DNA from: Pedobacter lusitanus
GTDB taxonomy: Bacteria > Bacteroidota > Bacteroidia > Sphingobacteriales > Sphingobacteriaceae
DNA: 64,000 bases
Direction: 5' to 3'
Assembly (NCBI RefSeq): GCF_040026395.1
Contig: NZ_CP157278.1
Coordinates: forward strand, 3,782,001 to 3,846,000
Positions 27,532-35,547 of this stretch are shown here, piece by piece (the first letter of the stretch is position 1; every line of letters starts with the position of its first letter). The position numbers were made by a program, and so were the translations under genes. The notes beneath the pieces were generated by a model. That model did not search any database and had not been told where the DNA came from. It saw nothing but the letters and a program-made list of their open reading frames with translations.

Positions 27532-28245
27532 ATGCATATGAATGTCACCGAGATTATGGCTGAACTGTACGCAATGGGCAGTGAAAGTATTAAAAATATA
27601 TTGCTGAAGCATGGTGTTAAAGAACCTTTTTTCGGGGTTAAGGTGGAGCAGTTGAAAACGATCCAGAAGAAGATTAAAGTGGATTACCAGCTGGCTAAAG
27701 ACCTATTTGCGACAGGGAATGCAGATGCGATGTATCTGGCCGGTCTGATTGCTGACGATGAAAAAATGACAAGAGCTGAACTACAGGATTGGGTAGGCAA
27801 AGCGGTTTCCAATAATATCAGCGAATATACTGTTCCATGGGTGACTGCAGGTGGGCGGTACGGTTTTGAACTTGCTATGGAATGGATAGATGACAGCAGA
27901 GAATATGTTGCTGCTGCGGGTTGGTCTACCCTGGCTAATCTAATAACATTAAAACCCGATAATGAGCTAAATATAGAGGCTCTGAGGCGCTTGCTGATCA
28001 GGATTGAGCAAACGATACACTCGTCACAAAATCGTGTGCGTTATACAATGAATAACTTTGTCATTTGTGCAGGTGTCTATGTGGTTTCTCTGACTGATGA
28101 TGCGATCACTGCCGCGGGTAAAATAGGTGTTGTGGTCGTAGATAAAAATGGAACGGCATGTAAAGTTCCTGCTGCTGCTGACTATATCAGAAAGGCAAAA
28201 GACAAGGGGGCTGGTCTTGTTAAAAAGAAAACGGTGAAGTGCTAA
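27532..28245 (+). CDS. DNA alkylation repair protein (AlkD-like HEAT repeats)
   Basis: 237 residues, made of repeated helix pairs as in AlkC/AlkD-type HEAT-like DNA glycosylases and related proteins. PFFGVKVEQLKTIQKKIK and WVTAGGRYGFELAMEWI fit the family. AlkD removes bulky or cationic N3/N7-alkylated bases without flipping them out. Key catalytic residues cannot be verified by eye. It follows the HxlR gene by 6 bases, so repair and efflux may be induced together. Confidence 0.75.
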   Translation: MHMNVTEIMAELYAMGSESIKNILLKHGVKEPFFGVKVEQLKTIQKKIKVDYQLAKDLFATGNADAMYLAGLIADDEKMTRAELQDWVGKAVSNNISEYTVPWVTAGGRYGFELAMEWIDDSREYVAAAGWSTLANLITLKPDNELNIEALRRLLIRIEQTIHSSQNRVRYTMNNFVICAGVYVVSLTDDAITAAGKIGVVVVDKNGTACKVPAAADYIRKAKDKGAGLVKKKTVKC

Positions 28246-28385
28246 CTGATGAAAATCTGTGCATATAAAATGCATCTGGTGTCAGAATAACACTTGATTA
28301 AGTCGTTTAGTTAGTCTTCGTAAATAAATATCAGCTAATATTCAGTGAGTTATGAAGGATGTTTAAAAACAGGGGAATTTTGAAC

Positions 28386-28413
28386 TTGTTTTTGATTAAA
28401 GAGTGTATATTTG
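28386..28413 (+). promoter_or_regulatory. Promoter of second tRNA-Asp gene
   Basis: TATATTTG at 28406-28413, with TTG at 28386-28388 (17 nt) as the best -33 element. The -7 region through CCCGAAAG is nearly identical to that of the first copy, but 31 extra bases follow before the tRNA. Confidence 0.65.
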
Positions 28414-28463
28414 CAACCCCGAAAGCATCCAAATGACATTCGTGTTAAAAGGATTGGGAAAAC

Positions 28464-28537
28464 GGACCGGTAGTTCAGCTGGTTAGAATGCCGCCCTGTC
28501 ACGGCGGAGGTCGCGGGTTCGAGTCCCGTCCGGTCCG
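28464..28537 (+). tRNA. tRNA-Asp (GTC), copy 2
   Basis: Identical over all 74 nt to the copy at 25733-25806, with the same downstream bases GCAAGATTA. Marks the left boundary of the accessory phage-tail region. Confidence 0.97.
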
Positions 28538-28555
28538 CAAGATTAAATAAAATAT

Positions 28556-28589
28556 AAAAAGCCTGTTATCATATGATAACAGGCTTTTT
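28556..28589 (+). terminator. Terminator after tRNA-Asp copy 2
   Basis: Same GCCTGTTATCATATGATAAC core palindrome as at 25826-25860, preceded by an A-run and followed by a T-run. Confidence 0.88.
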
Positions 28590-28608
28590 ATATTTTAGGT
28601 ACTTTATT

Positions 28609-28987
28609 TTAAGGCGATGGAATAGGAGATCTGAAAAGCCAGATATTAGATCTGCCTTCCTCGTACTGATCTGCCGTAACCACGATACTGGCTATGTAGC
28701 TTAAGTATACTACTGATATGACATCTCCAACGCTTGCGTTCAGAACAGCGCGTCCTTTGCCTGCTGATATAGCTGTTTCGCCGGTATTCTCGTTTTTAAC
28801 TGTGGCACCATTTACTAATCTTCCAATCGCCCAAACCGGACGGATGATATCCCAGGCAATTGGTTTGCTAAATCTGGCAGGTCTTGTTACAGTTTCTTTT
28901 TTTTCTCTCTTTTGGATTCTTGATTGGGGTAGCGTTGGTCAAAAGTGCTGTAATAATCAAGAGGGTAAACATAGATAGTGTTTTCAT
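28609..28987 (-). pseudogene. Small secreted protein with a -1 frame break in an A8 tract
   Basis: From ATG 28987 on the minus strand the frame reads MKTLSMFTLLIITALLTNA (a signal peptide) and then stops after about 33 codons. Just before this stop lies a run of eight A (T8 on the plus strand, 28897-28904) in the context A AAA AAG. Moving -1 there opens a frame of about 95 codons that reads RPARFSKPIAWDIIRPVW, VNGATVKNENTGETAI and SVGDVISVVYLSYIAS, then stops at 28609. The second part resembles a carboxypeptidase-regulatory-like fold. The whole is 379 nt, one base off a multiple of three. It is a frameshift mutation, a sequencing error, or slippage-dependent expression. Confidence 0.6.
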
Positions 28988-29114
28988 TCTTTTTGATTTA
29001 TAATTAAACATTGAATTATTAATGCAAAAGATAGAAAACAAACATCAATTAAATGTAGTTGTGTTAATGGAGAATAATTATTGTTAATAAATAACTGTTG
29101 TTGTGTTGAAATAA

Positions 29115-29807
29115 TTATAGTTGTGAATTAATTCTGATTGATGCTTTTACCATTGCCAGCGCTTTAATTGCATGTAACGGGAATTCAATTGACTGATGAT
29201 GCTGATTCTGAGAAACAAACCTGACATACCCCTCTTTTTCAGATCTCTGCAGATATTTTGTGAAAAAGAATTCATCTCCGTTATGCTCCAGATAAGTCAG
29301 GTACATTTCACCCCAGATGATATTATGAGCAATGTCTTTGATCTCTTTATACATGACGATATCGCCAGATTTCAGCAATGGATACATGCTGTCACCCGTA
29401 ATGTACAATGCCCCATCACATTTGGGCAATTTAGGAATACGGATATAATCAATCGGAACCTGTTTAAGTCTGTTTTTTCCCAATAGTTCAATCACTCCTG
29501 CACTTGCCTGTACATCATAAAGCGGAATATTTTGTGTATCCATTAATAAGTCTGTTCTTAATTTTCTGACACTAACCTCCTGACCCTCACTTTTCAGCAT
29601 CTCGCCCTGTCCAGTTAACAACCAGTTTGCATCAATGTCGACACATTTTGTGACTATCAACTCGTAGTCGATGGTGTTTCTACTATGCCAGTTAGACAAA
29701 GTGTTAGGTTTTATATCTAAGTAACGTGCAAACTCTGCGTCGTTTTTAAAGTTATAGTGAGATTTTATTTGGCTAAGGATCTGTGATTTACCTGAAGCTT
29801 CCTTCAT
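29115..29807 (-). CDS. LexA/CI-like repressor with S24 peptidase domain
   Basis: 230 residues from ATG 29807; a TTG start at 29828 is possible. The N-terminal HTH (about 8-60, FKNDAEFARYLDIKPNTLSNW) is of the phage CI type. The C-terminal S24 domain has the serine of GDSMYP (Ser140), lysine 184 (FFTKYLQR) and a putative Ala103-Gly104 cleavage site, so RecA-stimulated self-cleavage is expected. It is transcribed away from the phage-tail genes, as in prophages and pyocin loci, and probably keeps the island silent until DNA damage. Confidence 0.85.
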   Translation of the reverse strand: MKEASGKSQILSQIKSHYNFKNDAEFARYLDIKPNTLSNWHSRNTIDYELIVTKCVDIDANWLLTGQGEMLKSEGQEVSVRKLRTDLLMDTQNIPLYDVQASAGVIELLGKNRLKQVPIDYIRIPKLPKCDGALYITGDSMYPLLKSGDIVMYKEIKDIAHNIIWGEMYLTYLEHNGDEFFFTKYLQRSEKEGYVRFVSQNQHHQSIEFPLHAIKALAMVKASIRINSQL

Positions 29808-30124
29808 ATTGTGAATATTTATTTGCAATTAAACACATACTGTGTGTATGTTTGTTTTACCTAAACAAATGGCCTACATCTTTTACAAAGGTAAATAAAA
29901 AAGGAATAAATGCAACTATCAGACTATAAACGAACTATTGTAAAATTATATTGCAATACTCGATACAGTTAATTTGATAGAATGGCAATCAAATGAGAAA
30001 ATTTGTCCACAAAAAGATGAAGGTATTAGTTGTTTTGATCACAGATTGAGTAAGTAATTAATATTCGCACTCAATATGTAAACAGGTTAACCCAGCTGAA
30101 ATGTAAATTATTAAACCCTAAACT
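29808..30124. promoter_or_regulatory. Divergent regulatory region of the island
   Basis: Between the repressor and the first rightward gene. It holds two adjacent inverted repeats, both with 5-bp spacers: ACATAC-TGTGT-GTATGT (29835-29851) and TTTGTTT-TACCT-AAACAAA (29851-29869), next to the repressor start, and a looser pair ATTGAGT/ACTCAAT (30045-30051, 30069-30075) nearer the rightward genes. They are candidate operators for the S24 repressor. No clear TAnnTTTG promoter and no gene are seen. Confidence 0.5.
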
Positions 30125-30337
30125 ATGAATAACTCAATGGACAATCTGGTAGCCTACTACGCAGGAAGTGAAGTAAAAGTAATCAACGAATACCATCCGC
30201 ATTTCTGTGCAATAGGACAGGTAATAGGTGGAGAAAACACCGATACAGGTTTCGGTCTGAAGATCAAACGTTTTGATACACAGGAGCAATTCTATGTGTA
30301 TGATGCCAATCACTTAAAAATTACTAAAAGAAAATAA
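30125..30337 (+). CDS. Small protein of unknown function, first rightward island gene
   Basis: 70 residues, MNNSMDNLVAYYAGSEVKV at the start, no signal peptide or membrane segment; beta-rich with FGLKIKRFDTQEQFYVYD. Not recognised. It is the first gene of the presumed early operon, 1 base before the DUF3164-like gene, and separated from the repressor by the operator region; such genes often encode anti-repressors or regulators, but nothing in the sequence proves it. Confidence 0.6.
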   Translation: MNNSMDNLVAYYAGSEVKVINEYHPHFCAIGQVIGGENTDTGFGLKIKRFDTQEQFYVYDANHLKITKRK

Positions 30338-30338
30338 T

Positions 30339-30989
30339 ATGGAAATGATGAGAATTAACGCAACCGAATTAAGTATCAATCAGTTGGAAGGCTTACTCGC
30401 TGATCGTAAAAAACAAGAAAAAAACAGGAGAGCCAGGGCCAGAATGGATTATGAAATTGCACGGGATACTGACATTTCATCCCTGCTGGATGAGGCTGCA
30501 AAACTGCACTTTATGATACGCCTGTTTAAATCCAGAGTACACCAGGTAATGGCTGCCCAGGCCCAGAAAACAGCAGATTATGGGTTAATTCCAGCTACCA
30601 GCAAAGGTGGATTCAGTTTAACGAATAAGACAGGTAATAAGCGAGTAACCAGAAGGAGGGATACCGATCCTGTCTGGGATGAACGTGCGGTTAAAGCAAT
30701 TGGTCTGATCAAGGATTTTTTGTGTGATACGGTAAAAAAGAGAGATGTAAAACTATTTGAGATACTCTTAAGTTTCCTGGAACGCAATCAGAATGGAGAT
30801 CTTGAATATGCCAGAGTCTTTAATCTGATGCAGCATGAAGATAAGTTCGATGATGTCAGGTGGACTGAAGGGCTGCGTCTTTTGAAAGAAAGTTATAGCA
30901 TTACGCTAAAAGGGTTTGCTTATGATTTCAAGTTGAAAAACGATGCCGGTAAGTGGGATCGTCTGGAATTGAATTTCTCGAGTTTATAA
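30339..30989 (+). CDS. DUF3164-like phage protein
   Basis: 216 residues. The central segment TADYGLIPATSKGGFSLTN, followed by the basic RVTRRRDTDPVWDERA and later LLKESYSITLKG and YDFKLKNDAGKWDRLELN, matches my memory of DUF3164 proteins encoded in the early region of Mu-like phages. Their role is not known; they are found beside DNA transposition and regulatory genes. Here the transposase genes are missing. Its retention hints at a Mu-like ancestor and at a regulatory use in tail production. Confidence 0.7.
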   Translation: MEMMRINATELSINQLEGLLADRKKQEKNRRARARMDYEIARDTDISSLLDEAAKLHFMIRLFKSRVHQVMAAQAQKTADYGLIPATSKGGFSLTNKTGNKRVTRRRDTDPVWDERAVKAIGLIKDFLCDTVKKRDVKLFEILLSFLERNQNGDLEYARVFNLMQHEDKFDDVRWTEGLRLLKESYSITLKGFAYDFKLKNDAGKWDRLELNFSSL

Positions 30990-31050
30990 ACCCATAAATA
31001 TTAATAAACAAATTTCAAGCTCTCAGGAGCGCTCTTAAAAAATTATACTG

Positions 31051-31230
31051 ATGGCAAAACAACAATTTATATCGAGAAATCAAGCTGTTAAAGATTACTT
31101 TGATGAGCTTGTAAAACAGAAACCCGAATGGCGTCTGGACGCACTGGAAGAAAAAACTGCGGCTAAATTTTATATTAGTCCCCGTACTGTCAGAGCAATT
31201 TTAAAAGGTGAAGGCAATTATGCCAGTTAA
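31051..31230 (+). CDS. Small HTH-like protein
   Basis: 59 residues, MAKQQFISRNQAVKDYFDEL at the start and EEKTAAKFYISPRTVRAILKG at the C-terminal half, which looks like a helix-turn-helix (FYISPRTVRAIL as the recognition helix). It follows the DUF3164-like gene and precedes a strong terminator, so it is probably the last gene of the early transcript. It may be the activator of the late genes, but this is inference. Confidence 0.6.
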   Translation: MAKQQFISRNQAVKDYFDELVKQKPEWRLDALEEKTAAKFYISPRTVRAILKGEGNYAS

Positions 31231-31258
31231 AACCTGCATTTTATAATCACCTCCCGGC

Positions 31259-31307
31259 GCCTGTTTTACATTCACCCTTCCCAAGGCTGTAAAACAGGCT
31301 TTTTTTG
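31259..31307 (+). terminator. Terminator of the early island transcript
   Basis: Perfect 11-bp stem 31259-31269 (GCCTGTTTTAC) with 31289-31299, 19-nt loop, then T-run 31300-31306. Confidence 0.85.
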
Positions 31308-31344
31308 TAAACAGAGAAATACTGTCCCAATCGACAGTTATGGC

Positions 31345-31629
31345 TTACCAATCGTCGAAACCTTCTTCCAGTAAAGTGTTCTCTTCTGTGAAGCGTGATT
31401 CTTTCACCTTTACTCTATCGTTTTCAAAGTAACGTCTGGCCTCACTCAGAGAGCCCGTTTCTTCTTCTGCTTTCAGCAAATCGAAAACCTCCGGATCGTA
31501 GCCGTCTTCCTCTTCATTTCTACGCTGCCGGGCACTGTTTCCAGGGCCCTTCTTTCCTTTCAGAATTCCGTTTTTAGCCAGACTTTCTGCCTGGTCTTTT
31601 TTCTTGTTTTTTAAGATCAAATCGTTCAT
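31345..31629 (-). CDS. Small charged protein of unknown function
   Basis: 94 residues from ATG 31629, MNDLILKNKKKDQAESLAKN at the start; highly charged, no membrane segment. An upstream in-frame ATG (31713) would give a hydrophobic extension with unlikely sequence. It is on the opposite strand to all late genes and reads towards the early terminator. Function unknown; it may be an accessory (moron-like) gene or a regulator of the lysis block. Confidence 0.55.
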   Translation of the reverse strand: MNDLILKNKKKDQAESLAKNGILKGKKGPGNSARQRRNEEEDGYDPEVFDLLKAEEETGSLSEARRYFENDRVKVKESRFTEENTLLEEGFDDW

Positions 31630-32060
31630 ATCAAATGCTTTATAAGGACAAATCTCTATGAAAAATAAGGTTAAAAAAAAGTGGTGATCAATCGTTGTAT
31701 CTGACTGATACAAAAAATGTTATGAGAATTACAATGCCTGATTACCAATTTTTTTAGCCCTGAAAAATGCTACACCTTTGTCATTGTAAGGACGACAAAA
31801 TATCAGATGCAGCGCAAATTCAGTCCAGGTTTTTAAGCCTGAAAAATTCGGCTGTAACAGACAGATGAATCAGAAACATTCGTGTATTCAGACCAATGTT
31901 TTACGGCTATCATTTGCAATACTGATAGTCTCCTTCGAAATGCAGGAGACCTTAACGGACTCCTTTTAACAGGGTTAAATAAACAGGTGAAAAATGGCGG
32001 GGAGGCTTAGTGCCACCCGCATAACCCTAACCAGATTATGAAAAAATAAATTAAAGAGAG
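31630..32060 (+). promoter_or_regulatory. Long leader upstream of the late (lysis and tail) genes
   Basis: 431 bases with no convincing gene. Two structured elements stand out: hairpin GTCTCCT/AGGAGAC (31928-31934, 31944-31950), and a compound hairpin GCGGG (31997-32001)/CCCGC (32016-32020) enclosing GGC/GCC (32004-32006, 32012-32014). They sit 40-130 bases before the endolysin start, in the place where phages put late promoters and antitermination sites. No TAnnTTTG match is clear, so an activator-dependent late promoter is possible. Confidence 0.45.
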
Positions 32061-32600
32061 ATGAGCGAATTACCACAAAAATTTAAATGGCTGGACAGTT
32101 TCAAATCTCCACGGATATGGGTGGAGGCCCGTAAGCACTATGGCTTACTGGAGATTCCCGGAAAAGACAGTAACCCCAATATTTTGAAATGGGCTAAAGA
32201 AACCGGCGTTTCGGGCTGGTATACAAATGATGACATTCCATGGTGCGGACTTTTTGTTGGGATTTGTGTGTTGAGGGCCGGATATCAAACAGTTGGAAGT
32301 AAACTGCTGGCTGCACTGGAATGGTCAGACTGGGGAGTTGAAGTGGAAAAAGGAAAAGAAGCTTTTAATGATATTCTGGTATTTAAACGTCCTGGCGGCG
32401 GCCATGTCGGGTTCTACTGTGGTGAAAATGAAAAAGCTTATCTGGTTTATGGCGGTAACCAGAGCAATGCCGTTGGCCTGGCCTGGATTGACAAAACCAG
32501 ATTGGTAGCCTGCAGAAGAGCTGCCTTCAAAAATAAACCTGAAACTGTTAAAAAAATAAGATTAAATGATAGCGGAGCATTTTCAGAAAATGAAGCCTAA
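32061..32600 (+). CDS. Endolysin-like CHAP/NlpC-P60 amidase (TIGR02594-like)
   Basis: 179 residues, no signal peptide. The catalytic pair is Cys62 in IPWCGLFVG and His115 in GGGHVGFYCG, followed by an Asn in YGGNQSNAVG; these are the motifs of the TIGR02594 family of phage-borne peptidoglycan amidases. It opens the late operon and would let the particles out by cutting the cell wall once a holin-type protein has made pores. The next gene begins 14 bases later. Confidence 0.85.
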   Translation: MSELPQKFKWLDSFKSPRIWVEARKHYGLLEIPGKDSNPNILKWAKETGVSGWYTNDDIPWCGLFVGICVLRAGYQTVGSKLLAALEWSDWGVEVEKGKEAFNDILVFKRPGGGHVGFYCGENEKAYLVYGGNQSNAVGLAWIDKTRLVACRRAAFKNKPETVKKIRLNDSGAFSENEA

Positions 32601-32614
32601 AAATTACATAGCCA

Positions 32615-32911
32615 TTGGAAAATATACAAGAAAGCTTAGAGAAAATCTCTTTAAAGGAGATTGCACAAACCCCCTTTGCCTATGCACTTTATGTAATTAC
32701 ACTGGTTTTGGTCAGTGTGATTGTAACTGAGCGGTTTGATGCAAATACCGCAAAAGAGGATTGTGCAAAAAAGATAGAACAGCTTGAAGACATGGTTAAA
32801 GCAGAGCGAAGAGAGAAAGATGAGGTTTTTAAAGCCTACCTGATAGAGCGGTCAGCCAATCTGCAGATACAAAAAACAGTAGACAGTACAGCTATCAGTA
32901 AGTACAGATAA
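32615..32911 (+). CDS. Small single-span membrane protein, possible holin
   Basis: 98 residues from a TTG start; one hydrophobic helix at about residues 21-40 (FAYALYVITLVLVSVIVTE), then a charged coiled coil (KIEQLEDMVKAERREKDEV). Position next to the endolysin makes it a candidate holin or spanin component, but there is no sequence match to a known holin and the coiled coil would also fit an inner-membrane spanin. Function is inference from context. Confidence 0.6.
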   Translation: MENIQESLEKISLKEIAQTPFAYALYVITLVLVSVIVTERFDANTAKEDCAKKIEQLEDMVKAERREKDEVFKAYLIERSANLQIQKTVDSTAISKYR

Positions 32912-32991
32912 GCTATGCCTGTAAATCCCGGATAAAAGAATATACAAATAAAAATTATGCTGATGAAACCCTCAAAAACAAATTTAATCTG

Positions 32992-33714
32992 ATGAAAACA
33001 AAAGGCTTACAACTGGCACTAATCATTGCAGTTTTCCTGATCGCCTGGCTTGGTTTTAAACTATACAGACTCGCTCCACCCTCATCATTGGCACTGCAGA
33101 AAGAGGTAAGACCACCTGCATTAATTGATGAAGCAAAAACAGCGGCAAAGATACTGGCAAGCGCTGTTGATGAAAAAGGTTACACGAAGGTTACCCTTGA
33201 AAGGAAGGCTGATATTATCGGCGATGGAGATATTACCAGGTTGCCAATAAGCAAGTCTGTTCTGGACAGTCTGCGGCTGGACAATCTCGATAAGACCAAA
33301 AAATTGCAGCAGGCTTCCTTAATCAATGCCAGTTTGAAAATTACAGCACTCAGAGCAACAGGTATTATTGACAGTTTACAAAAGAAGCGATATAGCTATC
33401 AGGATGAATATTTAACAGCGGGTTTCAGTCTGGATACGCTGGGTGGGACATTTGATATTAATTACCAGATCAAGCTATTGCGGCAAGATTATCAAAAACG
33501 GAAGAACTGGTTTTCTCCCTATGTGCAGTATACCGATATCCTGAGTCCGGATAAACGAATTACTATCAATGGTATGCAGACGCTGACAATTGCAGCACCT
33601 AAAGCCTCCCGTCTTGGGCTGAGCTTAACAGCCGGCTATTACTATAACCCTGTTCAAGGGCAGTTTATACCTGCGCTGGGGCTCGGCTTGTCTTACAACT
33701 TAGTACAATTTTAA
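32992..33714 (+). CDS. Membrane-anchored protein of unknown function, lysis region
   Basis: 240 residues: N-terminal membrane helix (LQLALIIAVFLIAWLGF, residues 7-24), a helical periplasmic stretch, and a C-terminal beta-rich part with AGYYYNPVQGQFIPALGLGLSYNLV that looks like outer-membrane-like beta strands. No family recognised. Sitting between the small membrane gene and the structural genes, it could be the spanin that joins the membranes, but similar proteins are not known to me. Confidence 0.6.
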   Translation: MKTKGLQLALIIAVFLIAWLGFKLYRLAPPSSLALQKEVRPPALIDEAKTAAKILASAVDEKGYTKVTLERKADIIGDGDITRLPISKSVLDSLRLDNLDKTKKLQQASLINASLKITALRATGIIDSLQKKRYSYQDEYLTAGFSLDTLGGTFDINYQIKLLRQDYQKRKNWFSPYVQYTDILSPDKRITINGMQTLTIAAPKASRLGLSLTAGYYYNPVQGQFIPALGLGLSYNLVQF

Positions 33715-33734
33715 ACAATAATTAACCCGTCAAC

Positions 33735-33932
33735 ATGGCAAAAAGAAACAAAGGAACACCCGTGCTTAAAGCGCAAAAAGAGACAAATACAGTATTTGTT
33801 CCACATCCGGTTGTGGATGTGTATTACCTGACCAGTGATGGCAGTCCATTCTATCTGGAGTCTGCTGCTCAGGATTACGCTCAAGAGTTAAATAACAAAA
33901 CAATTCAAAAAATAACAAAAACAAATCAATGA
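33735..33932 (+). CDS. Small protein coupled to the tail sheath gene
   Basis: 65 residues, basic start (MAKRNKGTPVLKAQKETN) and an otherwise unremarkable sequence with VDVYYLTSDGSPFYL. Its stop overlaps the sheath start as ATGA, so the two are translationally coupled. Unknown function; perhaps a tail-completion or sheath-assembly factor. Confidence 0.6.
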   Translation: MAKRNKGTPVLKAQKETNTVFVPHPVVDVYYLTSDGSPFYLESAAQDYAQELNNKTIQKITKTNQ

Positions 33933-35104
33933 ACGGTGTAAAATTCATCAGAGAAAATGGCGGACTTGCAAGACAGCTTTCAGGTAACGACCACATTAGC
34001 GGACTTATAGTTTATGGCGAAGCTGATACCCCAAAAAGATTAGTACTATCTGCAAACGAAGTAGATAATTTATCTGTAACAAACCCCGTGCTGGTTTACC
34101 ATGTTCAGGAGTTTTTCAGGATCAATGAAGGCGCAAAACTTTATATCAAGGGTATTGCCGGATCGGATTCTCAGTTTACAGAGGTTAAAAATCTGCAGAA
34201 CTTTGCCGAAGGTAATATCAGACAGATTGCAGTCTGTGACCTGGTTATGCCAGCAAGCTCGCTGATCACTGCAGTGCCGGCTTTGCAGGCAATCGCAAAA
34301 GAATTAGGTAATCAGAATATTCCATTAAGTATTTTATTATCTGTATTCACTACTCCGGCTGATATCCCGGCTTTAGTTAATCTGCATGAGCTTAATGCTG
34401 ACCGCGTGAGTGTCGTTATTGGTCAGGATGCAGCCGGAAAAGGAAATTATCTGGCAAAAGCATTAACAACTCCGCGTAATATTTCATGTATCGGTGCAGT
34501 ATTGGGCGCAGTATCAAAAGCAAATGTTCAGGAATCTATTGGCTGGGTTGAGAAACAAAATCTGGTATCTACTGCTTATCCGAAGCCAGCAGATGCAACA
34601 GCAGATATGGCCAGGGAGCTGGATGTACTTGGTTTGACTGATGGTTCGAAAATCAGAGATTATACGCCGTCACAATTACAGTCAATTCATGATAAGGGCT
34701 ACATATTCGGTACAAAATATACAGGAATTGCGGGATCTTATTTAAATGACAGTTTCACAGCTGCAGCCTTAACCAGTGACTTCGCTTATATCGAAAATAA
34801 CAGAACAATTGATAAAGCGATCAGAGAAGTTAACAAGGTGCTTTTACCAAAAGTTTCCGGCCCTGCATATGTAGATCCGGACACCGGAAAAATTCAGGCT
34901 TCAACAGCATCAGCATTAGAATCCATCTGTGATGAGGTTTTAGATCAGATGGTAAGAAGCGGTGAGCTGAGTGGTTATAAAGTAATCATTAACCCTGATC
35001 AGCCTATCCTGCAGACTTCAAAATTAGAGGTCGTATTAAAACTGGTACCAGTAGGAACCTTAAGAGAAATTACAGTAAAAATTGGTTTAACACTTCAAAA
35101 ATAA
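33929..35104 (+). CDS. Contractile tail sheath protein (DUF2586-like)
   Basis: 391 residues. The alternating domain pattern, the segment RQIAVCDLV, LSILLSVFTTPADIPAL and the C-terminal domain (YKVIINPDQPILQTSKLEVVLKLVPVGTLREITVKIGL) are those of the DUF2586 family, the sheath protein of Bacteroidota contractile phages. The sheath surrounds the tube and contracts to drive it into the target. It is the first of an uninterrupted structural operon; the tube gene starts 6 bases after its stop. Confidence 0.75.
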   Translation: MNGVKFIRENGGLARQLSGNDHISGLIVYGEADTPKRLVLSANEVDNLSVTNPVLVYHVQEFFRINEGAKLYIKGIAGSDSQFTEVKNLQNFAEGNIRQIAVCDLVMPASSLITAVPALQAIAKELGNQNIPLSILLSVFTTPADIPALVNLHELNADRVSVVIGQDAAGKGNYLAKALTTPRNISCIGAVLGAVSKANVQESIGWVEKQNLVSTAYPKPADATADMARELDVLGLTDGSKIRDYTPSQLQSIHDKGYIFGTKYTGIAGSYLNDSFTAAALTSDFAYIENNRTIDKAIREVNKVLLPKVSGPAYVDPDTGKIQASTASALESICDEVLDQMVRSGELSGYKVIINPDQPILQTSKLEVVLKLVPVGTLREITVKIGLTLQK

Positions 35105-35110
35105 ATAAAA

Positions 35111-35545
35111 ATGGGAATCACATTAGAGCCATTAATTAACGGTAGAGAGTATGGATGGGCGGATATTGTTGTCAATATCGATGCAGTACCCTTAACAGGT
35201 ATCAGAGCCATCAAGTATGAAGAGGCCATGGAAAAAGAAAATATCTATGGCGCAGGCAGAAATCCGGTGAGCCGCGGCTATGGCCGAATTTCAACAACAG
35301 CTTCTATTACGCTGCTTGCCGGAACTGTATTTTCTTTAAAATCAGGTGCTCCAAAAGGTCAGTTACACCGTATTGCGCCATTTAGCATTACCGTAAACTA
35401 TCAGCCGGAAGCAGGACCACTAATTACACATGTATTAAAAAACTGCGAGTTTAAAAAGAACACTTTTGACTGGAAAGAAGGTGATATGAGTAAAGAAGTA
35501 GAGTTAGAACTAATCGTTTCGCACGTAGTAGATAAAAGCAATTAA
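35111..35545 (+). CDS. Tail tube protein
   Basis: 144 residues, beta-rich, directly after the sheath gene as in most contractile tails. Segments GYGRISTTASITLLAGTVF and FSITVNYQPEAG fit the Hcp/gp19-like tube fold, and the sequence ends with LELIVSHVVD. The identification rests on size, fold impression and position between sheath and chaperone; no characteristic short motif exists for this family. Confidence 0.65.
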   Translation: MGITLEPLINGREYGWADIVVNIDAVPLTGIRAIKYEEAMEKENIYGAGRNPVSRGYGRISTTASITLLAGTVFSLKSGAPKGQLHRIAPFSITVNYQPEAGPLITHVLKNCEFKKNTFDWKEGDMSKEVELELIVSHVVDKSN

Positions 35546-35547
35546 TT

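Noticed and set aside
28718..28978. Plus-strand frame of 86 codons
   Set aside because: Lies antisense to the frameshifted secreted-protein gene, whose minus-strand frames read far more like protein.
31865..31969. A 34-codon frame (MNQKHSCIQTNVLRLSF at start) in the leader of the late genes
   Set aside because: Short, no support for expression, and it runs through the hairpin region; a small leader peptide cannot be excluded, but nothing favours it.
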